The notes: generated by a model from the sequence alone, not told the origin. DNA of 58,635 nt from CAXTEJ01 sp964243295 (GCA_964243295.1 CAXTEJ010000020.1:1-58635); one strand, 5' to 3'. Counted from the first letter of the stretch, positions 16,444 to 25,720 are shown. A program made the numbers and translations.

Positions 16444-17445
16444 GTGGCCGGACGCCGGACGAACCTCGCGCTGCGGGCGCTGCTGCCCGCGGCAGCGGTC
16501 ACGGGGGGCCTGGCGTTCGTCGTCGGCAGCGGCCCGGTCGGCGTGGTCGTCGGCGCGCACGCGGTCGTGGGCATCGCCCTGGTGGTGCTGGCGCCGTGGA
16601 AGACGGTGATCGTGCGTCGCGGCCTGCGGCGGCGCCGTCGCGACGTGTGGCTGTCGCTGGTGCTGACCGCCGCCGTCGTCTCGTCGCTGCTCGCCGGGCT
16701 CGCCCACAGCACCGGGCTGCTCGTCGTGGCCGGGCCACTGACCGCGATGCAGGTGCACGTCGGCGCCGGGCTGCTCGCCGTCGCGGCCGGGCTCGGGCAC
16801 GCGCGGCGGCGCCGCCAGCGGGTGGGACGGCGTGACATCAGCCGCCGCACCGCGCTGCGGGCGGGCGGGCTGCTCGCGGCGTCAGCCGGGGGGTACCTCG
16901 CGCTCGAGGGCACGGCGTCGGCGCTGGCGCTGCCCGGCGCGCGGCGCGCGGCCACCGGCTCCTACGAGCTGGCGTCGGGGCGGCCCGAGGCGATGCCGAC
17001 GACCTCCTGGCTGCTGGACACCGTGCCCGACCGCGACCCGGCGTCGTGGCGGCTGGTCGTGACGTCGTCCGGGAGCACCCGGACGTGGTCGCTCGACGAG
17101 CTCGCAGGGCTGGGGCGCGAGGAGGTGACCGCGGTGCTGGACTGCACGGGCGGGTGGTGGTCGCGGCAGGTCTGGACCGGCGTCCGGGTGCGGCGGCTGC
17201 TGCCGGATGGCGCGACGGGCAGCGTGCGCGTGGTCAGCGCCACCGGCTACGCCCGCCGGCTGCCCCTGACCGACGACCTGCTCCTGGCGACCGCCGTCGG
17301 TGGGATCGCCCTCGCCCCCGGCCACGGCGCCCCGCTGCGTCTGGTCGTCCCGGGGCGCCGCGGCTTCCACTGGGTCAAGTGGGTCGACCGCATCGAGCAC
17401 GGCGACGACCCGTGGTGGCTGGAGCCACCGCTGCCGCTGCGCTGA
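16444..17445 (+). CDS. Membrane-anchored molybdopterin-dependent oxidoreductase (sulfite oxidase fold)
   Basis: Residues 1-120 contain about four hydrophobic helices with several histidines (near 39, 87, 105 and 117), resembling a cytochrome b-type anchor. A Tat-like RRTALRAGG motif and a further hydrophobic segment follow at about 134-160. The C-terminal part (175-333) is the oxidoreductase molybdopterin-binding domain, with the likely Mo-ligating Cys234 in VLDCTGGWWSRQVWTGV and a C-terminal GRRGFHWVKWV. It probably acts outside the membrane on an unknown substrate. Start is a GTG. It converges with asd, leaving only six bases. Confidence 0.75.
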   Translation: MAGRRTNLALRALLPAAAVTGGLAFVVGSGPVGVVVGAHAVVGIALVVLAPWKTVIVRRGLRRRRRDVWLSLVLTAAVVSSLLAGLAHSTGLLVVAGPLTAMQVHVGAGLLAVAAGLGHARRRRQRVGRRDISRRTALRAGGLLAASAGGYLALEGTASALALPGARRAATGSYELASGRPEAMPTTSWLLDTVPDRDPASWRLVVTSSGSTRTWSLDELAGLGREEVTAVLDCTGGWWSRQVWTGVRVRRLLPDGATGSVRVVSATGYARRLPLTDDLLLATAVGGIALAPGHGAPLRLVVPGRRGFHWVKWVDRIEHGDDPWWLEPPLPLR

Positions 17446-17451
17446 CGGCAG

Positions 17452-18483
17452 CTAGAAGCGACGCGCCAGCAGCTGCTCGGCGATCTGGACGGCGTTGAGC
17501 GCCGCGCCCTTGCGCAGGTTGTCGCCGACCACGAACATCGACAGCCCGCGCCCGTCGGGGACCGTGGGGTCGACACGGATGCGCCCGACGTAGCTCGGGT
17601 CGCGGCCGGCCGCCTGCAGCGGCGTCGGCACGTCGCTGAGCTCGACGCCCTCGGCGTCCTCCAGCACCGCGGTCGCCTCGGCCGGGGAGACCGGCCGCTC
17701 GAACTCGGCGTGGATCGACAGGCTGTGGCCGCTGAAGACGGGCACCCGCACGCAGGTGCCGGCGACCAGCAGCTGCGGCGCGTGCAGGATCTTGCGGCTC
17801 TCGTTGCGCAGCTTCTGCTCCTCGTCGGTCTCGCCGCTGCCGTCGTCGACGAGCGAGCCGGCGAGCGGGACGACGTTGTAGGCGATGGGCTCGACGTAGA
17901 CCTTGGGTGCCGGCATGTCGACCGCCCGGCCGTCGAGCGCGAGGCCCGCGGCACCGTCGACGACCGCGCGCACCTGGCTGTCGAGCTCGTCGACGCCCTT
18001 GCCGCCCGAACCCGAGACCGCCTGGTAGGTGGCGACGTGCAGTCGCAGCAGGCCGTACCGCTGGTGCAGCGGCGACAGCACCGGCATCGCGGCCATCGTG
18101 GTGCAGTTGGGGTTCGCGACGATGCCCTTGGGCGTGACGTCGAGGTCCTGGGGATTCACCTCGCTGACGACCAGTGGCACCTGCGGGTCCATGCGCCAGG
18201 CCGAGGAGTTGTCGACCACGATCGCGCCGGCCGCGGCCGCGCGCGGCGCCAGCTCGAGCGAGGCGCCCTTGCCGTTGCTGAACAGCGCGATGTCGAGCCC
18301 GGTCAGGTCGGCCGAGGCGGAGTCCTCGATCGTCACCTCACCGTCGCCCCACGGCAGGGTGCCGCCCGCCGAGCGCGCGCTCGCGAGGAAGCGCACGTCG
18401 TCCAGCGGGAACCCGCGCTGCGCCAGCAGGGTGCGCATGACGCCCCCGACCTGGCCGGTCGCTCCGAACACACCGATCCTCAT
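17452..18483 (-). CDS. asd: Aspartate-semialdehyde dehydrogenase
   Basis: Makes aspartate semialdehyde for lysine/diaminopimelate, threonine and methionine. The 343-residue product starts with the NADP-binding GATGQVGG. It has the catalytic Cys127 in ANPNCTTM, VSGSGGKGV, and a catalytic His region in GHSLSIHAEFE. Standard length and layout. Confidence 0.95.
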   Translation of the reverse strand: MRIGVFGATGQVGGVMRTLLAQRGFPLDDVRFLASARSAGGTLPWGDGEVTIEDSASADLTGLDIALFSNGKGASLELAPRAAAAGAIVVDNSSAWRMDPQVPLVVSEVNPQDLDVTPKGIVANPNCTTMAAMPVLSPLHQRYGLLRLHVATYQAVSGSGGKGVDELDSQVRAVVDGAAGLALDGRAVDMPAPKVYVEPIAYNVVPLAGSLVDDGSGETDEEQKLRNESRKILHAPQLLVAGTCVRVPVFSGHSLSIHAEFERPVSPAEATAVLEDAEGVELSDVPTPLQAAGRDPSYVGRIRVDPTVPDGRGLSMFVVGDNLRKGAALNAVQIAEQLLARRF

Positions 18484-18518
18484 GGCTCCCAGCGTATCCG
18501 CCCCGCCACACTGGCCCG

Positions 18519-18935
18519 ATGAGCGCGCACCCCGCCCGGGAGTCCTTCACGTTCACGCCCGACCTGGGGGTTCCGCCCGGCGTCGCGCCGTTCTCCCACG
18601 TCACGCGCTGGGGGTCGCTGCTGTTCGTCACCGGGCAGATGCCCACGCGCCCGCCGGACGGTGCCCTGGTCGGCGACGACGTGGTGGAGCAGACCGAGCA
18701 GGTGCGGCAGAACCTGCTCGCGTGCCTGCGCCCGTTCGGCGCCGACCTGGACGACGCGCTGATGGTGCGCGCCTACCTGACCGAGTTCGACGCCGACTAC
18801 GCCGCCTTCAACGAGGCCTACCGCGGCTGGTTCACGCGGGCGCTGCCGAGCCGCACCTGCGTCGGGACGAACGGTCTCGCCGTCGGCGCGCGCGTCGAGG
18901 TCGACCTGGTCGTCGGGGTGCCCGAGGGGCGATAG
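18519..18935 (+). CDS. RidA family (YjgF/UK114) protein
   Basis: Small trimeric reactive-enamine/imine deaminase family. The 138-residue product shows FVTGQMP, EQVRQNLLACL and the conserved Arg in ALPSRTCVG near the C-terminus, followed by VEVDLVVGV. The exact substrate is unknown. It starts 35 bases from the divergent asd gene and ends three bases from the convergent era stop. Confidence 0.85.
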   Translation: MSAHPARESFTFTPDLGVPPGVAPFSHVTRWGSLLFVTGQMPTRPPDGALVGDDVVEQTEQVRQNLLACLRPFGADLDDALMVRAYLTEFDADYAAFNEAYRGWFTRALPSRTCVGTNGLAVGARVEVDLVVGVPEGR

Positions 18936-18938
18936 CCC

Positions 18939-19874
18939 TCAGAAACCCAGGCGCTGCAGCTGCTTGGGGTCTCGCTGCCAGTCCTTGGCGACCTTGACGT
19001 GCAGGTCGAGGTAGACCTTCTGACCCAGCAGCGCCTCGATGGCGCGGCGGGAGGTGGTGCCGACGTCCTTGAGGCGGGCACCGCCGCGGCCGATGATGAT
19101 CGCCTTCTGGCTGGGTCGCTCGACGAACAGGTTGACCCTCACCTCCAGCAGCGGGTCGTGCTCGGGCCGGCCCTCGCGGGGCAGCATCTCCTCGACGACG
19201 ACGGCGAGGCTGTGGGGCAGCTCGTCGCGCACGCCCTCGAGCGCGGCCTCGCGGATCAGCTCGGCGACCATGACCGCCTCCGGCTCGTCCGTGAGCTCGC
19301 CGCCGGGGTAGAGCGGCGGGCCGGGCGGCAGGTGGCGGACGAGCAGGTCGGCCACGACGTCGACCTGGTCGCCCTTGACCGCCGACGTCGGCACGATGTC
19401 GTCCCACGCGCCCAGCGCGTCGAGCTGGAGCAGGTGCTGGGCGAGCCGGTCTCGATCGACGCGGTCGGCCTTGGTGGCGATGGCCACGACCGGCGTCCCT
19501 CGGCCGCCGCGGCGCACCTCGGCCAGCTCGGCCGCGATGAAGCGGTCGCCGGGCCCGACCTTCTCGTCAGCGGGCAGGCAGAAGCCGATGACGTCGACCT
19601 CGGTCAGGGTGTCGCGCACGACGGTGTTGAGGCGCTGGCCCAGCAGGGTCCGCGGCCGGTGCAGGCCGGGGGTGTCGACGAGCACCAGCTGGGCGTCGGG
19701 CCGGTTGACGATGCCGCGGATGGCGTGCCGCGTCGTCTGCGGCTTGCTCGAGGTGATGGCGACCTTCTCGCCGACCAGCGCGTTGGTGAGCGTCGACTTG
19801 CCCACGTTGGGACGCCCGACGATGCAGGCGAAGCCCGATCGGTGCTGCGGCTCGGACGTCGGCACTGGGCTCAT
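18939..19874 (-). CDS. era: GTPase Era
   Basis: Ribosome-assembly GTPase that binds the 3' end of 16S rRNA. G1 GRPNVGKST (20-28), G3 DTPGLHRPR and G4 TKAD are present, with a C-terminal KH domain (AIIIGRGGARLKDVG). 311 residues, start at the ATG at 19874. Part of the conserved corC-era arrangement. Confidence 0.95.
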   Translation of the reverse strand: MSPVPTSEPQHRSGFACIVGRPNVGKSTLTNALVGEKVAITSSKPQTTRHAIRGIVNRPDAQLVLVDTPGLHRPRTLLGQRLNTVVRDTLTEVDVIGFCLPADEKVGPGDRFIAAELAEVRRGGRGTPVVAIATKADRVDRDRLAQHLLQLDALGAWDDIVPTSAVKGDQVDVVADLLVRHLPPGPPLYPGGELTDEPEAVMVAELIREAALEGVRDELPHSLAVVVEEMLPREGRPEHDPLLEVRVNLFVERPSQKAIIIGRGGARLKDVGTTSRRAIEALLGQKVYLDLHVKVAKDWQRDPKQLQRLGF

Positions 19875-19953
19875 GAGGTCATGGTCCCACCGTCGACCAG
19901 CTCGGCGTGCCCCCGCGGGGACGGACGGGCGGGCCCGCGCCGGCACGAGCGCC

Positions 19954-21342
19954 CTAGCGTGCGTCGGCCGCCTGCCGGCGGGAGGTCTGACCGTCGCGAC
20001 CGCGCTCGTGCTCGTCCTCGCCGGGGGCGGTGTGGGCTTCGGCGGCGTCAGCCTGCGGCTCACCGTCCGGCGCGTCGTCGACCGCCCGGCGCACGAGCAC
20101 CGTGGCGATCTGGTGACGCCGGCCGGCCGGCCGCTCGGCCTCCAGCTCGAGGCCCTGCACCCGCGCGGAGGCTCCCGGGATGGGCACCCGGCCCAGGGCC
20201 TTGGCGAGCAGGCCGCCCACCGTCTCGACGTCCTCGTCCTCGACCTCGCGGTCGAACAGCTCGCCGAGCTCGTCGAGGTGGAGGTTGGACCGGACGCGGA
20301 CCGTGCCGTCGTCCAGGTGCTCGACCGGGGCGTCCTCGCGGTCGTACTCGTCGGTGATCTCGCCGACGATCTCCTCCAGGACGTCCTCGATGGTCACCAA
20401 GCCCGCGGTGCCGCCGTACTCGTCGACGACGACCGCGACGTGGGTCTGGTCGCGCTGCATCTCGCGCAGCAGGTCGTCGACCGGCTTGCTCTCGGGCACG
20501 AACGCGGCGGGCCGCATGACGTCGCGCACCCGCACGTGGTTCTCGGCGGCGGCGTCGGCGAAGACGCGGCGGGTCACGTCCTTGAGGTAGAGCATGCCGA
20601 GCACGTCGTCGGGGCCGTCGTCGACCACGGGGATGCGGGAGAACCCGGACCGCAGGAACAGCGACAGCCCCTGCCGCAGCACCTTGTCGTGGTCGATGAC
20701 CACCATCTCGGTGCGCGGCACCATGACGCCGCGCGCGAGGGTGTCGCCGAGCTCGAAGACCGAGCGCAGCATCTGCTGCTCGCCCGCCTCGATGACCTCG
20801 TTCTCGCCGGCGAGGTCGACCAGGTCGCGCAGCTCGGACTCGTCGTTGAAGGGCCCGTCGCGCAGCCCCCGGCCGGGGGTGACCACGTTGCCGAGGATGA
20901 CGAGCAGCCGGGCCAGCGGGCCGAGGACGCGGGTGAGCAGCACGAGCAGGGGGGCTGTGGCGAGCGCCACGGCCTCGGCGTGCTGGCGGCCCAGCGTGCG
21001 GGGGCTCACGCCGACGAGCACGAAGGACACGACGGCCATCACCGAGGCGGCGACCAGCAGCGGCGTCCAGCGGCCGTCGAACGCGCCGACGCAGGTGATG
21101 GTGACCAGCACGGCCGCGCACGACTCGCAGACGACGCGGACGAACGTCGACACAGACAGGTGGCGCGCGCTCGTCGCGACGACCACCTGCAGGGCTGGGG
21201 CGCCCCGCCGGCGCTCCTCGACCAGCTGGGCTGCGCGGGTGCGGGACACCTTGGCGATCGCCGACTCGGCCGCGGCCAGCAGCGCCGCCACCAGCACCAG
21301 CACGACGGCCAGCGGCACCAGCCGCAGCTGCTCGGCGATCAT
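19954..21342 (-). CDS. Hemolysin-like CNNM/CBS/CorC membrane protein
   Basis: The 462-residue protein has an N-terminal CNNM transmembrane domain (to about 190), two CBS domains (about 200-320, including VPRTEMVVID and VVVDEYGGTAGLVTIEDVLEEIVGEI) and a CorC/HlyC domain (about 335-410). A charged tail of about 50 residues ends the protein. The family is associated with magnesium or cobalt efflux or homeostasis. It sits between ybeY and era, as in many Actinobacteria. Confidence 0.9.
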   Translation of the reverse strand: MIAEQLRLVPLAVVLVLVAALLAAAESAIAKVSRTRAAQLVEERRRGAPALQVVVATSARHLSVSTFVRVVCESCAAVLVTITCVGAFDGRWTPLLVAASVMAVVSFVLVGVSPRTLGRQHAEAVALATAPLLVLLTRVLGPLARLLVILGNVVTPGRGLRDGPFNDESELRDLVDLAGENEVIEAGEQQMLRSVFELGDTLARGVMVPRTEMVVIDHDKVLRQGLSLFLRSGFSRIPVVDDGPDDVLGMLYLKDVTRRVFADAAAENHVRVRDVMRPAAFVPESKPVDDLLREMQRDQTHVAVVVDEYGGTAGLVTIEDVLEEIVGEITDEYDREDAPVEHLDDGTVRVRSNLHLDELGELFDREVEDEDVETVGGLLAKALGRVPIPGASARVQGLELEAERPAGRRHQIATVLVRRAVDDAPDGEPQADAAEAHTAPGEDEHERGRDGQTSRRQAADAR

Positions 21343-21427
21343 CGGCCGGTGGCCGCGGCTGCTGCGCCGACGACGGGGCCGCGGGCCCGGCCCCTGGGCC
21401 GGCCGTCCACCACTGCGCCCTCGACGG

Positions 21428-21910
21428 TCACGGAGCGGGGGCCTCGCCCGCGACGGCTCCGCGCCCGGCGAGGTAGGTGAGCAGCAGCCGGCGCTGCAGG
21501 TCGAACATCTCCTGCTCCTGCGCGGGCTCGGCGTGGTCGAAGCCCAGCAGGTGCAGGATGCCGTGGGTCGTCAGCAGCAGCAGCTCCTCGGCCGTCGCGT
21601 GCCCGGCCTCGGCGGCCTGGCGGGCCGCCACGGTCGGGCACAGCACGACGTCGCCGAGCAGCCCCGGCTCGGGCTCCTCGTCGTCGCGACCGGGCCGCAG
21701 CTCGTCCATCGGGAAGCTCATCACGTCGGTCGGGCCGGGCAGGTCCATCCACTGCACGTGCAGCCGCTCCATGGCGGCCTCGTCGACCAGCACGATCGAC
21801 AGCTCGGCCTGCGGGTGCACCCGCAGCGCGTCGAGCACCTGCCGCGACAGGTGCACCAGCTCGACCTCGTCGACCTCGACACCCGACTCGTTGTTGACGT
21901 CGACGCTCAT
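21428..21910 (-). CDS. ybeY: rRNA maturation endoribonuclease YbeY
   Basis: Zinc-dependent RNase for 16S 3'-end maturation and ribosome quality control. The three-histidine motif HGILHLLGFDH (His116, His120, His126) and DVMSFPMDE are intact. 160 residues. Located 60 bases after phoH in the same direction. Confidence 0.94.
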   Translation of the reverse strand: MSVDVNNESGVEVDEVELVHLSRQVLDALRVHPQAELSIVLVDEAAMERLHVQWMDLPGPTDVMSFPMDELRPGRDDEEPEPGLLGDVVLCPTVAARQAAEAGHATAEELLLLTTHGILHLLGFDHAEPAQEQEMFDLQRRLLLTYLAGRGAVAGEAPAP

Positions 21911-21970
21911 CGGGCAGCCCCACCACGCGCCGTGGCAGCTGCCGCGGCGCGCACTGGGTCGGCGACCCCC

Positions 21971-23047
21971 TCAGCGGGCACGGCGCACCTGCGCGTCGCC
22001 GTCCGGCCGGTGCGAGGCCTGGCGCTGCTCGCGCTCGGCGTCGTAGCGGCCGTAGGCGTCGACGATCTCAGCGACCAGCCGGTGGCGGACGACGTCGGTG
22101 CTCGTGAGCGTCGAGAAGTGCACGTCGTCGATGTCGGTGAGGATCTGCTGCACCATGCGCAGGCCCGACTGGGTGCCCGAGGGCAGGTCGACCTGCGTGA
22201 CGTCACCGGTGACGACGATCTTCGAGCCGAAGCCGAGACGGGTCAGGAACATCTTCATCTGCTCGGCCGAGGTGTTCTGCGCCTCGTCGAGGATGATGAA
22301 GGCGTCGTTGAGCGTGCGACCGCGCATGTAGGCGAGCGGCGCGACCTCGATGGTGCCGGCGGCCATCAGCCGCGGGATCGACTCGGGGTCGAGCATGTCG
22401 TGCAGCGCGTCGTACAGCGGCCGCAGGTAGGGGTCGATCTTGTCGGTCAGCGTGCCGGGCAGGAAGCCCAGCCGCTCACCCGCCTCGACCGCCGGCCGGG
22501 TCAGCACGATGCGCGAGACCTTCTTGGCCTGCAGCGCCTGCACGGCCTTGGCCATGGCGAGGTAGGTCTTGCCGGTGCCGGCCGGACCGATGCCGAACAC
22601 GATGGTGTGGTCGTCGATGGCGTCGACGTAGTGCTTCTGGTTCAGCGTCTTGGGCCGGATCGAGCGGCCGCGGCTGGACAGGATGTTGAGCGTCAGGACG
22701 TCGGCGGGCCGCTCGGTGGTCTGCTGGCGCAGCATCGCGAGCGCGCGGTCGACGTTGTCCTTGGTGAGCGGCTGGCCCGCCGTGATGACGGGGCGGGGCG
22801 GGTGGGGCGGCGGCGCGGGCGGGGGGGCGTGGGGGGGGGGGCCGGTGGCGGTGATCTCGTTGCCGCGCACGTGCACGTCGAGCTGGGGAAAGGCGCGCTC
22901 GACGACGCGCAGCAGCTGGTCGGCCGGGCCGAGCAGGGCCACCATCGGCACATCGGGTGAGATGACCAGCGTCTGCGGCTCGTGCGGCGGAGCCGGCGTG
23001 GCGGGCTGGTCGGTGGTGCTGGGCTGCGGAGCGGTGGAGTCAGCCAT
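21971..23047 (-). CDS. PhoH-family ATPase with a proline-rich insertion
   Basis: Cytoplasmic ATPase family linked to RNA metabolism. Walker A GIGPAGTGKT (152-161) and Walker B AFIILDEAQN are intact. The N-terminal KH-like part begins normally (QLLRVVERAFPQLDVHVRGN), but its expected closing helix is replaced by a low-complexity run PPPHAPPPAPPPHPPRP (70-86) encoded by long C runs (bases 22790-22845). Length 358. The ATG at 23047 is the best start. The ybeY neighbour is typical. Confidence 0.9.
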   Translation of the reverse strand: MADSTAPQPSTTDQPATPAPPHEPQTLVISPDVPMVALLGPADQLLRVVERAFPQLDVHVRGNEITATGPPPHAPPPAPPPHPPRPVITAGQPLTKDNVDRALAMLRQQTTERPADVLTLNILSSRGRSIRPKTLNQKHYVDAIDDHTIVFGIGPAGTGKTYLAMAKAVQALQAKKVSRIVLTRPAVEAGERLGFLPGTLTDKIDPYLRPLYDALHDMLDPESIPRLMAAGTIEVAPLAYMRGRTLNDAFIILDEAQNTSAEQMKMFLTRLGFGSKIVVTGDVTQVDLPSGTQSGLRMVQQILTDIDDVHFSTLTSTDVVRHRLVAEIVDAYGRYDAEREQRQASHRPDGDAQVRRAR

Positions 23048-23123
23048 GGTCGGCCTGAGGCCTGATCGCCCTCTCGGGTGCGGGGTCAAGACCCCACCAT
23101 CGTACCGGGTCGGGCGCGGGCGC

Positions 23124-24569
23124 TCACCGACCGAACGGCAGCGGCGCCCTCGTCATCGGGTAGGTCGCCCAGTACAGCCGCTGCGGCACCCCGGCACCGC
23201 CGCGGACGACGCGCAGCAGCTCGCCCTGCTCGCGCCCGCTCACCACCCGCCACCGGTCCTGCCCGTCCCGGCGCAGCACCGTCGCGGGCCGGTCCCCCGC
23301 CTGCGGCGACGTCGCCTCCAGGTGGCCACCCTCCGCGGCGTCGGTCGCGGCATCGAGCCCGCCGTCGGTGCCGGACCGCCACGACAGCACGTGCTCGACG
23401 CCCTCACTCCACCAGGGCCCGAGCAGCCCCTCGACGTCGGCCGGCACCGGCGCGCCGGGGCGCCAGGCGGCGACCGGCTCGGGCTCGGCGTCCAGCACGG
23501 TGGTGAGCAGCGCGATCGCGAGCGCGCCCGGGTCGGCCGAGCGGGAGGTGTTGGTGAGCACCACCGCGCCGGTGCCGGTGCCGCGGTCGACCACCATGCC
23601 GGCGAGGAAGCCGGGCATCGCGCCGTCGTGCCCGACCAGCAGCCGCTCCCCCGCCCGGTGCAGCATCAGGCCGAGGCCCCACCCGAGGGTCCAGCCGCGC
23701 AGGTCGGCCATGGCGTGCAGGTGCGTCATCTCGGCGACGGTCGCCGGGTCCAGCACCGCGGGGTCGGGGTCGGCCCAGAACGACGCCCACCGCGCGAGGT
23801 CGGCGGCGGTCGTCCACAGCTCGGCGGCGGGCGCGAAGGCGTGGCCGGGGAACAGCGGCTCGGGCAGCAGCCGGTCGGCGTAGGGGTCGGTGAAGTAGCC
23901 GCGCGCGGCCGGCGCGACCGGCGCGGTCGTCGTCCGGGAAAGGCCCAGCGGGTCGAGGACGTCGCGGCGCAGCAGCTCGTCCCACGGCAGGCCGCGCACC
24001 GTGGCCGCCACCTGGCCGAGCAGGGCGAACGCGAGGTTGGAGTAGTGCCAGCGCTGCTGCGGTCGCAGCACCGGCTCGGCATCGACCAGGCCGGCGAGCA
24101 GGTCAGGCAGCTCGGGCCCGCGCAGCGACTCCCAGACCTCGCCGACGGGTTCGCGCTGCAGCCCGGACAGGTGGCACAGCATGCGGCGCAGCGTCAGCGA
24201 GCCGTGGGCGGGCACGTCGAGGTGCGCCGTCAGGCGGTCGTCGAGGTCGAGCAGCCCGGCGTCGCGCGCCTGCATGACCAGCACCGCGGTGAAGGTCTTG
24301 GTGATCGAGCCCATGCGGTACTGCACGTCAGGCCCCGCGAGCACGGGCGGCGGGTCGGCCAGGCCGTCCTCGCCGAGGTCGGCGGCACCGGCGGCGAGGT
24401 CGGCCAGCACGTCGGCGGACTCCGTCGGGCGGCCCGGCGCACCGCCGGTCACCCCGGACGTCGGCCGGCGCACGAGCCTCGCCACCACCGAGGGCGCGTG
24501 CCAGTCACGCTGGGCGCGGGCCACCTGACGCTCGAGGTCGCCCATCAGCGCCTCGGGCAGCGCGCTCAC
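23124..24569 (-). CDS. Serine hydrolase, beta-lactamase/penicillin-binding family
   Basis: 481 residues. S-x-x-K nucleophile motif SITK at 88-91, Tyr motif YSN at about 174-176 (RWHYSNLAFALLG) and the third motif region LVGHDGAMPG. This places it with class C-type esterases/DD-peptidases. No signal peptide is visible, so it is probably cytoplasmic. The C-terminal 90 residues form a separate lipocalin-like beta region seen in related hydrolases. The ATG overlaps the stop of the HIT gene by four bases. Confidence 0.85.
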   Translation of the reverse strand: MSALPEALMGDLERQVARAQRDWHAPSVVARLVRRPTSGVTGGAPGRPTESADVLADLAAGAADLGEDGLADPPPVLAGPDVQYRMGSITKTFTAVLVMQARDAGLLDLDDRLTAHLDVPAHGSLTLRRMLCHLSGLQREPVGEVWESLRGPELPDLLAGLVDAEPVLRPQQRWHYSNLAFALLGQVAATVRGLPWDELLRRDVLDPLGLSRTTTAPVAPAARGYFTDPYADRLLPEPLFPGHAFAPAAELWTTAADLARWASFWADPDPAVLDPATVAEMTHLHAMADLRGWTLGWGLGLMLHRAGERLLVGHDGAMPGFLAGMVVDRGTGTGAVVLTNTSRSADPGALAIALLTTVLDAEPEPVAAWRPGAPVPADVEGLLGPWWSEGVEHVLSWRSGTDGGLDAATDAAEGGHLEATSPQAGDRPATVLRRDGQDRWRVVSGREQGELLRVVRGGAGVPQRLYWATYPMTRAPLPFGR

Positions 24570-24928
24570 CCCGGCGGCCAGGTCAGCCGGCGCCCGCCGA
24601 GGACGTGACCGTGCACGTGGTAGACGCTCTGGCCGGCGTCCGGGCCGGAGTTGAACACCAGGCGGAACTGCCCGCCCGCCTCGTCCGCCGCGACCCGGGA
24701 GGCCATCCGCACCAGCGCGGTCAGCGCCTGCGGGTCGCCCGCCGCCAGCGTGGCGACGTCGGCGTGGTGGGTGCGTGGCACGACCAGCACGTGCAGCGGC
24801 GCCTTGGGGTCGAGGTCGCGAAAGGCCACGACGTGCTCGTCCTGCGCGACGACGTCGGCGGGGATCTCGCCGGCGGTGATACCGCAGAACGGGCAGTCGG
24901 GCTCGCGCAGCGGGAGGTCGGTGGTCAC
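24566..24928 (-). CDS. HIT family (histidine triad) nucleotide hydrolase
   Basis: The histidine triad HVHGHVLGG carries His104, His106 and His108. CPFC at 12-15 plus His58-type residues provide a zinc site. HINT-like proteins hydrolyse adenosine phosphoramidates. I use the GTG at 24928, giving 120 residues. It is divergent from the DUF503 gene with only 36 bases between starts. Confidence 0.9.
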   Translation of the reverse strand: MTTDLPLREPDCPFCGITAGEIPADVVAQDEHVVAFRDLDPKAPLHVLVVPRTHHADVATLAAGDPQALTALVRMASRVAADEAGGQFRLVFNSGPDAGQSVYHVHGHVLGGRRLTWPPG

Positions 24929-24964
24929 GCGCGGCACGCTACAGCCGGCTGCCAGGATGGCCGC

Positions 24965-25261
24965 ATGTGGATCGGGTGGCTGGAGGCGGACCTGCTGCTG
25001 GGCGACGTGCACTCGCTGAAGCAGAAGCGCTCGGTCGTGCGGCCCGTCGTGGCCGAGCTGCGCCGGCGCCTGGAGGTGTCGGCGGCCGAGGCCGGCGACC
25101 AGGACCTGCACCGCCGCGCGTCGATCGGCGTCTCGCTGGTGGCGGCCGACCAGGCCCACGTCGTCGACGTGCTCGACACCGCCGAGCGGCTGCTGGCCGA
25201 GCGTCCCGAGGTCGAGCTGCTGTCGGTGCGCCGCCGCGTGCTGAGCAGCGACGACGAGTGA
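24965..25261 (+). CDS. DUF503 domain protein
   Basis: A 98-residue protein with the family's opening MWIGWLEADLLLGDVHSLKQ and KR, a ferredoxin-like repeat and the RASIGVSLVAAD segment. Family function is unknown; members often neighbour ribosome maturation genes such as rbfA. An imperfect hairpin follows the stop. Confidence 0.85.
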   Translation: MWIGWLEADLLLGDVHSLKQKRSVVRPVVAELRRRLEVSAAEAGDQDLHRRASIGVSLVAADQAHVVDVLDTAERLLAERPEVELLSVRRRVLSSDDE

Positions 25262-25267
25262 GCCTCG

Positions 25268-25320
25268 AGACCGCGAGAACGGGTCACTCCCGGCCCGCGG
25301 GTGCCCCGTTCGTGCGGTCT
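25268..25320. terminator. Bidirectional hairpin between convergent genes
   Basis: Arms 25268-25283 (AGACCGCGAGAACGGG) and 25305-25320 pair with two or three mismatches around a 21-base loop. It lies between the convergent DUF503 and TfoX-like genes. No T-run, as usual in very GC-rich genomes. Confidence 0.55.
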
Positions 25321-25360
25321 GGGTCGGCGCAGGTCCGAACCAGGTTGCGACGGCGTCCGC

Positions 25361-25720
25361 TCACTCCCGTCGGCGGCTGCGCGGCTTCACCCGGCTGAGC
25401 GTGCGGACGTGCTCGAGCGCGACGCCGACCCAGAAGGCGAGGGCTTCGCCGGTGCCGAGGCCCTCGCGGCCGACCGAGATCCAGCTCGGGCTCATCGCTC
25501 GGCCGCGTCCCATCTCGGCCACGCGCGCTCCCTCGACCGCGAGGAGCTCAGCCGCCCGTGCGGGGTCAGCGCGCACCAGCAGCTCGCCATCGCCCCTCAC
25601 GGCGAGGGCCATCTTGTCGTCGACCATGAACGACACGCCCCCGAACATCCTCAGCTCGCGGACCGACGGGCCCGCCAAGGCGTCCCGCACGCGGTCGAGC
25701 AGCTCGTCGTCACCGGCCAT
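25361..25720 (-). CDS. TfoX N-terminal domain protein
   Basis: 119 residues with the TfoX/Sxy N-terminal fold: VRELRMFGGVSFMVDDKMALAVRGDGELLVRAD, then EMGRGRAMSPSWISV. In Proteobacteria full TfoX activates competence; stand-alone actinobacterial homologues have no defined role. A basic tail (RVKPRSRRRE) ends the protein. Confidence 0.8.
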   Translation of the reverse strand: MAGDDELLDRVRDALAGPSVRELRMFGGVSFMVDDKMALAVRGDGELLVRADPARAAELLAVEGARVAEMGRGRAMSPSWISVGREGLGTGEALAFWVGVALEHVRTLSRVKPRSRRRE

